Source: Caldilineaceae bacterium bin5
Lineage (GTDB): Bacteria > Chloroflexota > Anaerolineae > Caldilineales > Caldilineaceae
Assembly: GCA_002238445.1 (NCBI GenBank)
Contig: MPML01000035.1
Coordinates: 1-47,036, forward strand
Reading direction: 5' to 3'
DNA: 47,036 bases
Part shown: one piece after another, positions 1 to 8,290 of the stretch
Position numbering within the stretch: the stretch's first letter is position 1
Layout of the letters: every line of letters begins with the position of its first letter
Made by a program: the position numbers and the translations under genes
Notes under the pieces: generated by a model
Told to the model about the DNA's origin: nothing
The model's database searches: none
Seen by the model: only the letters and a program-made list of their open reading frames with translations

Positions 1-46
1 GGGGCGCAGCCCCTGCACAAGGGAGGGCCGAAGGCCCGACCGCCCA
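1..46 (+). repeat. Partial copy A of dispersed GC-hairpin repeat
   Basis: The first 46 bases match the hairpin core of the repeat seen in full at 14938-15235, 43500-43800 and 46593-46880. Two short stems are visible: GGGGC/GCCCC with a 3-nt loop at 1-13, and GGGCC/GGCCC with a GAA loop at 26-38. After base 46 the sequence leaves the other copies, and the shared AATGAGGGGAGAAA-like right arm is missing. The left part is cut by the window edge, so the original extent is unknown. Confidence 0.8.
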
Positions 47-55
47 GAACTGCAG

Positions 56-97
56 TGGTCAGAGTTTAGTGGTCAGAGTTTAGTGGTCAGTGGTTAG
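56..97. repeat. 14-bp tandem repeat, three units
   Basis: Three consecutive 14-bp units begin TGGTCAG at 56, 70 and 84. The first two are identical (TGGTCAGAGTTTAG) and the third is degenerate (TGGTCAGTGGTTAG). Similar TAGTGGTCAG words occur near 14910 and 38485, so it resembles a simple dispersed word that has locally duplicated. Bases 98-392 hold no convincing gene; only the RBS of the next gene is recognisable. Confidence 0.75.
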
Positions 98-392
98 CAA
101 GAAACGCAAATGCCGACCTTTTTCGGGGACGCGAAATTACCATGAATAAGGCATTGGAGGATTTTTGGGGCGGCGAAATGGTTGCTACGAATCGACACGG
201 TAATTGGGAGGCAGTGTTGTGTGATCAGTTCTTACCTATTTTATGCGAACGCCGGCTGTAATATACGGCGACCCACGGAAGTGTACCTTTTTCGTTCGCT
301 GGGTGAGCGATGATATTCTTTGAGGCACAAAACGATTATTTGTCCATCATCAGGCTAACACCTACGCTTTCGTTGAGAAGGAGAATTTAGAA

Positions 393-1736
393 ATGGCAGA
401 GCAGAGTGGCCAAGGCAGCGGGCAGACGCTTCCCGGCGGCCGAGTTGCGGGAAATTCGGGGGCGAAAGAGAGCGCGTTCACGCTGGACACGTCGAGCATC
501 AAGTACGGGCCGGGCGTGACGCGTGAAGTCGGTTTTGACATGAAGAAGCTGGGGGCGGCGCGGGTGATGGTTGTGACGGATCCGCGTCTTGCAGACGGTG
601 AACCGGTGGCGGTGGCGCTGGAGGCATTGCGGGCGGAGGGCATCGATGCCGTGCTCTATGACCAGGTTCGGGTTGAGCCGACGGACACCTCTTTTCTGCA
701 CGCGATTGAGTTTGCCAGCGAGGGAAAGTTTGACGGATACCTTTCGGTTGGCGGCGGTTCGACGATCGACACGGCTAAGGCTGCTAATCTCTATGCTACT
801 TACCCCGCTGATTTCCTGGACTACGTCAATCCGCCGATTGGCAAGGGTGTGCCAGTGCCCGGCGCGTTGCGGCCGCATATTGCGGTGCCCACCACTGCTG
901 GCACTGGCAGTGAGACCACGGGTGTGGCCATCTGCGATTTGACGGAGATGCATGTTAAGACGGGTATCGCGCACCGGGCGTTGCGCCCGCAGATCGGTGT
1001 TCTTGATCCTCATAATACGCGGACGCTGCCGCAGATGGCGGCGGCCAGCACCGGCCTGGATGTGTTAAGCCATGCGCTGGAGTCGCTGACCGCGCTGCCC
1101 TATGACAGCCGGGTCGCACCGGAGTCGCCAGAGATGCGGCCGGCCTACCAGGGGGCAAACCCAATCAGCGACATCTGGTCGACCAAGGCGATCGAGATGG
1201 TGTCGGCGAACATAGTGCGGGCGATCCAGGACACGGAGGACGACGAGGCGCGCAGCGCGATGCTGCTGGCGGCGGCCTACGCGGGGATTGGTTTCGGCAA
1301 CGCCGGCGTGCACCTTCCTCACGGCATGAGCTATCCGGTCAGCGGGATGGTGCGGAGTTACAGACCGCCGGGTTATCCGCCCGATCATCCGATTATTCCT
1401 CACGGGATGGCGGTGATTCTCAACGCGCCGGCAGTCTTTCGCTTCACTGCCTCGACGAATCCTGCGAAGCACTTGTATGCGGCGCAGCTGATGGGGGTGG
1501 ACACGTCCGACGCGGCCGAGGAGGATGCAGGTGAGCTGCTGGCGGGAGCGGTTATCAGCCTGATGCAGAAGACGGGCGTGCCCAACGGCCTCAGCGCGAT
1601 CGGCTTTACGGAGGAGGATATTCCGGCACTGGTTGAGGGAACTTTGCCTCAACACCGGGTGACGAAGCTTTCGCCGCGACCGGCGGATGCGCAGGACTTG
1701 GAGGCACTGTTCCGGGACGCGATGCGGTATTGGTAA
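393..1736 (+). CDS. Hydroxyacid-oxoacid transhydrogenase, iron-dependent alcohol dehydrogenase family
   Basis: This 447-residue protein belongs to the type III iron-containing alcohol dehydrogenases and most resembles the ADHFE1/HOT branch, which transfers hydride between a hydroxyacid such as 4-hydroxybutyrate and 2-oxoglutarate without releasing the cofactor. Visible family marks are GGGSTIDTAKAAN in the nucleotide-binding half, PTTAGTGSETTG near residues 166-177, and the metal-ligand segments GLDVLSHALE (about 221-230), HLPHGM (about 306) and IPHGMA (about 335). The long C-terminal half and the PPGYPPDHP insertion fit HOT better than simple alcohol dehydrogenases. The start is well supported: AAGGAG lies 9 nt upstream of ATG 393. 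It is a single plus-strand gene converging on the dehydrogenase at 1839-4982. The family is clear; the exact substrate is inferred. Confidence 0.88.
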   Translation: MAEQSGQGSGQTLPGGRVAGNSGAKESAFTLDTSSIKYGPGVTREVGFDMKKLGAARVMVVTDPRLADGEPVAVALEALRAEGIDAVLYDQVRVEPTDTSFLHAIEFASEGKFDGYLSVGGGSTIDTAKAANLYATYPADFLDYVNPPIGKGVPVPGALRPHIAVPTTAGTGSETTGVAICDLTEMHVKTGIAHRALRPQIGVLDPHNTRTLPQMAAASTGLDVLSHALESLTALPYDSRVAPESPEMRPAYQGANPISDIWSTKAIEMVSANIVRAIQDTEDDEARSAMLLAAAYAGIGFGNAGVHLPHGMSYPVSGMVRSYRPPGYPPDHPIIPHGMAVILNAPAVFRFTASTNPAKHLYAAQLMGVDTSDAAEEDAGELLAGAVISLMQKTGVPNGLSAIGFTEEDIPALVEGTLPQHRVTKLSPRPADAQDLEALFRDAMRYW

Positions 1737-1838
1737 ACATCGGGGGCAGGCGTCAATTTGGGTGAGTCTTTGTAGTAGCCGATCTTCTTCTGCCGGGACG
1801 ATCAGTGCAAAAAGGCAGACCGCCCCTGACCCCGACGC

Positions 1839-4800
1839 CTATTTGAGGGCCTTCGCCAGTACTTGCGCCATGTGAAGCGGTTCTTTGCCGGCAAAATGGT
1901 GAATCTGGTCGCGGCAGCTGGTGCCGCTGGCAACCAGGCTGGCGTCGGCGGGTATTTCTCGGGCTGCCGGGAAAAGACGATCCTCACCAATGGCACGACT
2001 TACCTCGTAGTGTCCCTTCCCATAGCCGAAGTCACCGGCCATGCCACAACAGCCGCTGTCGATAAGCTGGACGTTGTAACCAGCAGTACTAAGGGCAGCG
2101 AGACTGGCCTCGTTGCCGATTATTGCTTTCTGATGACAGTGGCCGTGGAGATAGGCTGTGCCTGGTTCGCTGCGCCAGATGTCAGCGAATGAAGCGGAAA
2201 AACTTTTCTCACCCTCCTCACCTTCACTCACGCTCTCTTCCAAACCGGTGGTCTCGCGGGCGATGAATTCGTCGAAGGTCAGCGCGTTTTCGGAGAGTAT
2301 CTGCGCTGCTTCACGATCTGAGGCCAATTCCAGATATTCGTCCCGCAGTGTGAGAATACAGCTGGGCTCCAAGCCGACTATCGGCAGGCCCCGGCGCGCG
2401 AAGGGAGCGAGCAGGGCCACATTCTGATCCACCCATCCACGTACTTTGTCGGCCTGTCCGCCGGTGATGAGCGGGCGCCCGCAGCAGGCTCTGCCAGCGG
2501 CAAGTCTCACCCGATAGCCGGCAGCCTCCAACACCTGCACTGCGGCCTGTCCGATCTCGGGGTGGTTGTATTCGGCCCAGGTGTCGTGGAAGAGGATGAC
2601 TGTGTTCGCACTCGTTTCCTCTGCGGCGGGTCGGCTGCCGACGGAGTCGCGACCTGCGAACCAGGTGGAAAAAGGCTGGCGCGCGTAGGCTGGAAGGTCG
2701 CGACGGGCGTCGATGCCGATGCGGTCAAGAATCGCCTTGACCGGCGCGGCCTTCAGGCCCCAGTTGACAAGCGGGATTAGGGGACGGCCATATCGAAAGA
2801 GCAACTTGTTCAGGGTGGGCAGCAGGCCCATCAGGCGGTTGAAGAGGGGTAGTCCGTTGCGGTCATAGTAGTGGACGAGATACTCGGCCTTGATACGCGC
2901 CATATCAACAGCTGACGGGCACTCGCTCTTGCAGGCTTTGCAGCCGACGCACAGATCCATCACGTCGTACATTTGCGGCGAGAATAGCTCGTCCTGGGGA
3001 ATGCGGCCGGCCATGGCGTTGCGAAGCGCGTTGGCGCGGCCGCGGGTTGTGTCCTTCTCGTCTTTGGTGGCGATATAGCTGGGACACATGGTACCGGCGC
3101 CGAGCTTACGGCATACGCCGGCGCCATTGCACATTTCGATCGCGCCGTCATAGCCGAAATCGTTGCTCCAGTCGAAAACGGTCCGCAACTGAATTGTCTC
3201 GTACTCCTGGCCGAAGCGGAGGTTCTCGCTGGAGGGCGGAGCGTCAATTATCTTGCCCGGATTCATGCGGTTGTCGGGGTCGAAGAGGTCTTTCACCTGG
3301 CGCATAGCGCCGTACAGCTCTGGACCGAAGAGGCGGGGATGGAGATAACTGCGGGCGAGGCCGTCGCCGTGTTCACCGCTCATGGCTCCACCAAAACTGA
3401 CGGCCAGGTCGCAGGCATGCTCGCCCACGGCACGGAGCGTGCCGATGCCGGTCTGATTCTTGAGGTTGAGGAGCGGCCGCACATGGAGGCAGCCGGCGGA
3501 GGCATGGGCGTAGACGGCAATGCCGGGCACGTCTTCCTGTTGGCCGCAGAAGTCCAGGATCTTCTGCAGGTAGTCGGCCAGTTTCTCCTGCGGCACGGAG
3601 ACGTCCTCGATGCCTGGGACAGGCTTGTAGTCGCCGCGCCGCCCCATCAGAATGTTCAACCCGGCCTTACGCACATCCCAGACATCTTTTTGCTGGGCGG
3701 GATTCAATAGTTTCACGATGGAGCTTCGCCAGCCGCGCGTGTGCAGATGGCTTTCCAGTGCGTCCAGTCTGGCCGACAGTTCGCGCTCATCCGTACCGTA
3801 GAATTCGGTCAGAAGCACGGCCTCGGGGTCTCCGACTACGAAGTGGAGTTTCTTGGCCCACTCCGGCTGGGCGCGGGCCAGGTCGATCAGATGCTTGTCG
3901 AGCAGCTCGGACGCGCTGGGGCTGGTTTCGAGAATATCGGGAATGGCTGCGCAGGCGTCGACGAGACGGTCGAAATGGACGACGGCCAAGGCTGTCATCT
4001 GCGGCTTGGGGACGAGCTTGAGCGTTGCGCTGGTGACGGTAGCGAGCGTTCCTTCGCTGCCGGCGAGCAGCTGGCTGAGATTGAATTGGTCGATCTGGGC
4101 GGTGTCGCAGAATTCGGAGCGGTAGAGGCTGTCGAATCCCAAGCGGGCGCGCATGAGGGTGGATTGCTCAGCGCGAATGCCTTCGCTGCCGGCCTGGCCT
4201 TCGTCGTGGAGCAGCCCAGCCAGCAGACGGTCGAGGTTGTAGCCGGAGACCCGGCGCCAGTGGCGCGGCCAACGCTCCAGAATCTGCTCATGCTGGGCGC
4301 GCACGATTGCCGGGGCTTCGCGGTAGATTTGCGCCTCCAGGGAGTTGCCGCGGCCGCGACTCGCCAGCTCCGCGGCGTTGACAGGTCCAAAGTTCGCGAC
4401 CGAACCATCGCTGAGCACGACATCTGATTGCAGCAGATTGTCGGCCATCATGCCGTAGAGAATGCTGTGGCTGCCGGTGGCGTTATTGCCGATCGAGCCG
4501 CCGACAGAAGCACGGTCGGCGCTGGCAGGATCCGGGCCCAGCATCAAGCCGAGAGGGGCGAGGGTGCGGTTCAGAATTCCTATGGATATGCCTGCCTGAA
4601 CAGTAACGGTGGCGGCTTCCTGGTCCACTGCCAGGATGCGGTCCATGTATTTTGATGTATCGATGACCAGACCGGGACCTACGCATTGGCCTGCCAGCGA
4701 ACTGCCGCCACCGCGCGGCAGCAGGGGCACGCGATGGCGTGCGGCCAGCTCGACTGCGGCCTGGACGTCATCTGCCGTGCGGGGAATGACCACGCCCAGG

Positions 4801-4982
4801 GGCTGGATCTGATACTGGCTGGCGTCGGTGCTGTAGAGCATTCGACTGTAGCCATCGAAACGCACCTCGCCCTCGACAATCTGCTCCAGTTCATGGACCA
4901 GTTCCCGGGTCTCCTGCTGTGGTTCGGAAAAGGCGGTGGAGGACAGTGTGGCAGGGCTTGGCGGAGATAGATTCAGGGTCAT
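1839..4982 (-). CDS. FAD-linked oxidase / Fe-S D-2-hydroxyacid (D-lactate-type) dehydrogenase, fused
   Basis: At 1047 residues this is a one-chain fusion of a GlcD-like flavoprotein and a GlpC/GlcF-like Fe-S protein (YdiJ/Dld-II type). It probably oxidises D-lactate or another D-2-hydroxyacid and passes electrons on, possibly to the membrane. The N-terminal third is a PCMH-type FAD domain (PRGGGSSLAGQ; GGSIGNNATGSHS), followed by an FAD-oxidase C-terminal domain. Two ferredoxin-type clusters follow: CNGAGVCR...MCPSY (about 616-635) and CVGCKACKSECP (about 676-687). The tail has two CCG motifs, GRACCGRP (about 831) and DSGCCGMAGDFGYG (about 973), with HGHCHQK between them. All these cysteines are intact. 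It is transcribed away from the glutaredoxin-like gene at 5212, so 4983-5211 is a divergent promoter region. The substrate cannot be read from the sequence. Confidence 0.9.
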   Translation of the reverse strand: MTLNLSPPSPATLSSTAFSEPQQETRELVHELEQIVEGEVRFDGYSRMLYSTDASQYQIQPLGVVIPRTADDVQAAVELAARHRVPLLPRGGGSSLAGQCVGPGLVIDTSKYMDRILAVDQEAATVTVQAGISIGILNRTLAPLGLMLGPDPASADRASVGGSIGNNATGSHSILYGMMADNLLQSDVVLSDGSVANFGPVNAAELASRGRGNSLEAQIYREAPAIVRAQHEQILERWPRHWRRVSGYNLDRLLAGLLHDEGQAGSEGIRAEQSTLMRARLGFDSLYRSEFCDTAQIDQFNLSQLLAGSEGTLATVTSATLKLVPKPQMTALAVVHFDRLVDACAAIPDILETSPSASELLDKHLIDLARAQPEWAKKLHFVVGDPEAVLLTEFYGTDERELSARLDALESHLHTRGWRSSIVKLLNPAQQKDVWDVRKAGLNILMGRRGDYKPVPGIEDVSVPQEKLADYLQKILDFCGQQEDVPGIAVYAHASAGCLHVRPLLNLKNQTGIGTLRAVGEHACDLAVSFGGAMSGEHGDGLARSYLHPRLFGPELYGAMRQVKDLFDPDNRMNPGKIIDAPPSSENLRFGQEYETIQLRTVFDWSNDFGYDGAIEMCNGAGVCRKLGAGTMCPSYIATKDEKDTTRGRANALRNAMAGRIPQDELFSPQMYDVMDLCVGCKACKSECPSAVDMARIKAEYLVHYYDRNGLPLFNRLMGLLPTLNKLLFRYGRPLIPLVNWGLKAAPVKAILDRIGIDARRDLPAYARQPFSTWFAGRDSVGSRPAAEETSANTVILFHDTWAEYNHPEIGQAAVQVLEAAGYRVRLAAGRACCGRPLITGGQADKVRGWVDQNVALLAPFARRGLPIVGLEPSCILTLRDEYLELASDREAAQILSENALTFDEFIARETTGLEESVSEGEEGEKSFSASFADIWRSEPGTAYLHGHCHQKAIIGNEASLAALSTAGYNVQLIDSGCCGMAGDFGYGKGHYEVSRAIGEDRLFPAAREIPADASLVASGTSCRDQIHHFAGKEPLHMAQVLAKALK

Positions 4983-5093
4983 GGTGACGGCATTCCATTG
5001 GATGCTGGCTTCAAGTGGGTAGAATCTTGCTGCCGGCGTGAAGGGCGTGAGAAATCAAGGCTTGTTCCATAAAGGATCGGATGGCACCGCACT

Positions 5094-5121
5094 TTAACAG
5101 ATTCTACATATGCGGTATACT
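5094..5121 (+). promoter_or_regulatory. Predicted sigma70-type promoter for the glutaredoxin-like gene
   Basis: A TTAACA box at 5094-5099 (5 of 6 matches to TTGACA) is separated by 16 nt from TATACT at 5116-5121 (5 of 6 matches to TATAAT). It would give a leader of about 85 nt before ATG 5212. This lies in the divergent gap between the minus-strand FAD/Fe-S dehydrogenase and the glutaredoxin-like gene. It is a consensus match only. Confidence 0.5.
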
Positions 5122-5211
5122 CGCTAATCACTGCATGATGGCGGCGCAGCCAGACTTAGAGAAGCTCTTAGTGGCCGCTTACTGATCCAATTCGTACCAC
5201 AGGAGAACTGA

Positions 5212-5478
5212 ATGTCTCATAGCGTAAACGGAAACGGCACGCAGATCAAAATGTACACTACCAGCTGGTGCCCGGACTGCTGGCGGGCGAAGTCGGTAAT
5301 GCGGGGCCAAGGCGTCGATTTCGATGAGATCGATATCGAGAGCGACGAAGATGCCAGAGAGCTGGTGCAGGAGCTCAACAAGGGCAACATGTCTGTGCCG
5401 ACGATTGTCTTTCCCGACGGTGATGTGTTGACAGAGCCTTCGACAACGGCGCTGATGACCAAACTCTCGACAATATAG
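5212..5478 (+). CDS. Glutaredoxin/mycoredoxin-like thiol oxidoreductase
   Basis: This small protein of 88 residues has a thioredoxin fold of the glutaredoxin-like (mycoredoxin/NrdH) type. The active-site motif W-C-P-D-C sits at Cys20 and Cys23 after the first beta strand (KMYTTSW). The cis-proline loop SVPTIVFPDG comes later, as expected for the family. CPDC differs from the classic glutaredoxin CPYC; mycoredoxin-like proteins often vary here. It probably reduces disulfides or mixed disulfides in the cytoplasm. The start has AGGAG 6 nt upstream, and a promoter is predicted at 5094-5121. It stands alone, with the cupin gene 170 bp downstream. Confidence 0.88.
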   Translation: MSHSVNGNGTQIKMYTTSWCPDCWRAKSVMRGQGVDFDEIDIESDEDARELVQELNKGNMSVPTIVFPDGDVLTEPSTTALMTKLSTI

Positions 5479-5649
5479 CGGCTCGTCAACATTCTTTTTC
5501 GATGGGGCCGCTGATCACTCTCCCACTCCCAGAGGGGCGGGAACTGTCCTATTGGAGTTGGTTTTCCGGGCGCGGTTGAGGCACTGGCCGCGTCGCGAAG
5601 AGAGTGCTGACACTGCGAGAACAGCCGGCATTAATTCGTACCGCAACCG

Positions 5650-6000
5650 ATGAGGCAAGAGCCGGAAGTGAACAGTTACAACTTGAACAGTACCGATGAG
5701 CGGGAGTTGTATCCCGGTTATTTTGGCAAAGTTATCAATACTGAAAATATGACGCTTGTGTATTGGAGGGCTGAGGCGGGGGCGCATTTGCCGCTGCATG
5801 GCCATCCCCATGAGCAGGTGGTCAGCGTGTTGGAAGGCCAGTTTGAACTGAGCACGGGCGAGGGTGAAACCAGGGTATTGGGGCCGGGAGAAATCGCAGT
5901 TATTGCCGGCAACACTGAGCACTCCGGCCGCGCCGTCACCGCCTGCAGATTCCTGGACGTATGTTACCCGGTGCGCGAGGGATATTCGTCCGAGAAATAG
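5650..6000 (+). CDS. Small single-domain cupin protein
   Basis: This is a 116-residue single cupin. The first metal-binding motif is seen as HLPLHGHPHEQ (His50, His52, His54, with Glu55 nearby), followed by the conserved turn LEGQFEL. The second motif is PGEIAVIAGNTEH with His91. Together they form a typical metal site near the middle of a small beta barrel. Such stand-alone cupins bind small molecules or act as simple isomerases or dioxygenases; the role cannot be assigned. ATG 5650 has no clear RBS, and GTG 5668 is an in-frame alternative that keeps the whole domain. The sequence TTAATTCGTACC before the gene partly repeats the one before the glutaredoxin-like gene. Confidence 0.8.
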   Translation: MRQEPEVNSYNLNSTDERELYPGYFGKVINTENMTLVYWRAEAGAHLPLHGHPHEQVVSVLEGQFELSTGEGETRVLGPGEIAVIAGNTEHSGRAVTACRFLDVCYPVREGYSSEK

Positions 6001-6211
6001 GTGCCTGAAGGTGATTTCAGCAAGGGTATAGTGAGATCACGTCTTTGCCGGTAGTTCGGGTAAGCGGGCTGCCCTTGTATCCTCGTTAAGGTTCCGCTCT
6101 CTGATGACCCCCTCAATTCGGCTTTCTTACGGCCTGGTTTTCGCCAAGTAGCGATATTCTGTTTCTCCACTGTTCGTGCATAGGACCCGAAGTGAAAGGT
6201 AGGTAAGGGAT

Positions 6212-6946
6212 ATGGAACATTCAGTCCTGAATCATGTTGACCTCAGCCAGAGGCTGAAGCGAAAAGAGTACGAAAGCATACTGGCCGAACGCCAGCAGGA
6301 GTTCCTTGCCTTGCGCTTGCGGCTGGGGGGGCAGATCGGGGGCAAAATGGGGCCTCCACTTCTGATTCTTTTCGAAGGATGGGACGCGGCCGGCAAGGGG
6401 GGCTGTATTCGACGGCTGACCGCGCCGCTGGATCCCCGCCACTTTTCGGTGCATCAGTACCAGGCGCCAACAGATCGTGAGATACGGCATCATTTTCTGT
6501 GGCGTTTCTGGCCGGCCATTCCCGGCAGGGGCGGCATGTGTATCTTCGACCGCACGTGGTACGGGCGCGTGCTGGTGGAACGCGTGGAGGGTTTTGCCAG
6601 CGTGCCGGACTGGCGTCGGGCCTATGAGGAGATCCGCCACTGGGAGTCGCTGCTGGCCTCCGACGGGACGATTCTGCTTAAGTTTTTCCTGCATATCTCC
6701 TCAAAGGAGCAGAAGAGGCGCTTTGACAGGCGCGCCAAGGACCCGTTGCGCCAGTGGAAGCTTACCGATGAGGACTGGAGAAACCGAAAGAAGCGCGAGG
6801 AATACGAAGAGGCGATTCAGGAGATGGTTGAAAAGACTGACACGGTCTTGTCGCCCTGGACACTTGTGGCGGCCGAGTCGAAGCGCTTTGCGCGCATAAA
6901 GGTATTGGAGACGGTGATTCAGAGCGTTGAGGCTGCTCTGGGTTGA
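6212..6946 (+). CDS. Polyphosphate kinase 2 family protein
   Basis: This 244-residue protein matches the PPK2 family, P-loop kinases that use polyphosphate to phosphorylate nucleotides (AMP, ADP or GDP according to class). The Walker A motif is GWDAAGKGG at residues 56-64, and the Walker B region is IFDRTWYGRVLVERVEGF near 111-128, with the Asp-Arg pair of the family. The lid segment follows with RRFDRRAKDPLRQWKLT, and W-K-L-T is a standard PPK2 signature. The length fits a one-domain PPK2. The start is preceded by an AAGG-rich tract (AGGTAAGGG). The class, and so the preferred nucleotide, cannot be fixed by eye. Confidence 0.9.
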   Translation: MEHSVLNHVDLSQRLKRKEYESILAERQQEFLALRLRLGGQIGGKMGPPLLILFEGWDAAGKGGCIRRLTAPLDPRHFSVHQYQAPTDREIRHHFLWRFWPAIPGRGGMCIFDRTWYGRVLVERVEGFASVPDWRRAYEEIRHWESLLASDGTILLKFFLHISSKEQKRRFDRRAKDPLRQWKLTDEDWRNRKKREEYEEAIQEMVEKTDTVLSPWTLVAAESKRFARIKVLETVIQSVEAALG

Positions 6947-7026
6947 GGGAATTGCGCGGCATTCCAGTCTCGACAGATTCCACAGAAAATTGGTGCCGAG
7001 ATTTCTCCCGAGCCGATACAATACTC

Positions 7027-7231
7027 ATGAAATTAACCGGCTGGACGGCACTAAATTACAGGGGCTGCGTCCGACATCGGAAGGGGCTGCACCCAGCGTA
7101 TTCGTGATGAAATGCCTACGGTGGTTGCCTGTGACATTGACCGCGCCGGACTGGAGAATTTGGCCACGGAGTATGACCAGAGCCGTCTGCATAGGACCGG
7201 TTGCGACGTGACCAAGCGTGCGGATGCAAGC
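7027..7231 (+). pseudogene. Decayed 5' fragment of a short-chain dehydrogenase gene
   Basis: This stretch aligns with the first 67 or so codons of the intact SDR gene at 8291. It begins at ATG 7027 and keeps ATTACAGGGGCTGCGTCC almost unchanged. A one-base insertion near 7051 (CTAAATTAC against CTAATTAC) shifts the frame. After the shift the frame reads PTVVACDIDRAGLENLA, matching ATVVACDIDGAGLEQLA of the intact protein, and then DVTKRADA. The similarity stops after about 7231, so the rest of the gene is absent. It is a remnant of a duplicated SDR, not a functional gene. The promoter of the next gene appears to start just beyond its end. Confidence 0.85.
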
Positions 7232-7240
7232 ACTCGAGGC

Positions 7241-7269
7241 TTGCTTACATGCCGTCGGTTCGGTACAAT
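7241..7269 (+). promoter_or_regulatory. Predicted promoter for the heptad-repeat protein
   Basis: TTGCTT at 7241-7246 and TACAAT at 7264-7269 are separated by exactly 17 nt. The -10 box is a 5 of 6 match and the -35 box about 3 of 6. It ends 50 nt before ATG 7320. It lies just after the end of the SDR fragment and supports the shorter start for the downstream gene. Confidence 0.4.
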
Positions 7270-7319
7270 CTGGATGCGTTGCCCTGCCAACCTGGCAAAT
7301 ACCTGATGGTCTAAGCCAT

Positions 7320-8171
7320 ATGCTGATGCAATCTGAAATTACTCAAAAACTACAATCTGCATTTGAACCCCACCAAGTTGACGCCCTGCTTGAAGTGATC
7401 GGACTGTCTTACAACAATCTGGTCAAGGTCAGCGATTTCAGTGAACTGAAGGCAATCGTTCAGGACTTGGCAGAGTCGCAAAAGGCCATGGGCGCGTCGC
7501 AGGAAGCCATGGGTAAGTCGCAGGAGGCCATGGGTAAGTCGCAGGAGGCCATGAGTAAGTCGCAGGAGGCCATGGGTAAGACGCAAGAAGCCATGGGTAA
7601 GACGCTGCAGGACTTGGCTGAGTCGCAAAAGGCCATGGCGATCACCGTGGAAGAAAACTCCAGCCAGATACGTGATCTAACGGGAGTCGTAAAAGAACTG
7701 GCTGTTGCACAGCTAAGAACTGAGGCAGAGGTCGAGAAGCTGACCTTTGCTGTCGGCGACATTCGCTCAGAAATCGGGGGCATGTCCCGTAGTATGAGCT
7801 ACGCCCTGGAAAATGAAGCCTACCGTGCCTTGCCTGCCTTTCTTCTCGAGAGCCATGGCATTGAAGTAACTGAGCGACTGATTCGCACTTCAGTTAACGA
7901 TGAGGAGATTAACTTCCTCGGCCGCGCCGTGCGCGATGGCAGACCAGTTCTCATTGTTGGCGAGTCCAAACAGCGACTGGACGAACGCCGCAGCTCGAAA
8001 CGTGAGGAGGACCGGATCTTCAGCCAACTGGAAGCAAAGGCCGAGGCCGTGCGCGCCGCCTATCCTGACGAAGAAATCACATTACTGCTTATCACCCACT
8101 ACGCGCGTCCGGAGTTCTTGCGCACTGCGGCAGCGCGCGGCATTGTCGTGGTGCAAAGTTTCGAGTGGTAG
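7320..8171 (+). CDS. Coiled-coil, heptad-repeat protein with PD-(D/E)XK nuclease-like C-terminus (DUF3782-like)
   Basis: This 283-residue protein has a leading helical region, a run of seven-residue repeats (SQEAMGK type, codons at 7476-7643), a longer predicted coiled coil (residues about 110-165), and a compact C-terminal domain. The C-terminal part has EINFLGRAV followed by PVLIVGESK, the D/E...E-x-K arrangement of PD-(D/E)XK-fold domains such as DUF3782-type proteins often found in Chloroflexi and cyanobacteria. I infer a nuclease-like fold; activity is not shown. The reading frame is open back to 7218, but that part overlaps the SDR fragment and the predicted promoter, so ATG 7320 (or 7326) is preferred although no strong RBS is seen. 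It sits between the decayed and the intact SDR, which suggests an inserted accessory gene. Confidence 0.72.
   Translation: MLMQSEITQKLQSAFEPHQVDALLEVIGLSYNNLVKVSDFSELKAIVQDLAESQKAMGASQEAMGKSQEAMGKSQEAMSKSQEAMGKTQEAMGKTLQDLAESQKAMAITVEENSSQIRDLTGVVKELAVAQLRTEAEVEKLTFAVGDIRSEIGGMSRSMSYALENEAYRALPAFLLESHGIEVTERLIRTSVNDEEINFLGRAVRDGRPVLIVGESKQRLDERRSSKREEDRIFSQLEAKAEAVRAAYPDEEITLLLITHYARPEFLRTAAARGIVVVQSFEW
7476..7643 (+). repeat. In-frame 21-bp tandem repeat (heptad coding)
   Basis: Units of 21 bp begin at 7476, 7497, 7518, 7539, 7560 and 7581. They encode SQKAMGA, SQEAMGK (twice), SQEAMSK, SQEAMGK and TQEAMGK. A degenerate unit (TLQDLAE) and a final SQKAMAI follow. Units at 7518 and 7560 are identical. 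Because the period is a multiple of three, unit gain or loss would only change the length of the coiled coil. Confidence 0.92.
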
Positions 8172-8290
8172 CGACTCGGCCCCGCCCAGAAACAGACCTT
8201 CCTCTCTCACATTGAAACTAGCTCTCCCGATTAGAAGCGGTGAAACAGTCAGATGCATGGTGGAATAGGCTGTTCACCAGAGAAAGAACG

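Noticed and set aside
1..392. Mobile element boundary at the window start
   Set aside because: Only the hairpin core of the dispersed repeat and a small tandem repeat are seen; there is no transposase, integrase or attachment site to support an element.
3339..4427. Long plus-strand frames opposite the FAD/Fe-S dehydrogenase, and similar frames opposite other GC-rich genes (for example 11146-11832, 33216-34193, 38648-39346)
   Set aside because: They are antisense shadows of well-supported genes with strong family motifs; none has recognisable domains.
7476..7643. Possible CRISPR-like array of 21-bp repeats
   Set aside because: The units are contiguous with no spacers, stay in frame with the surrounding protein, and encode regular heptads.
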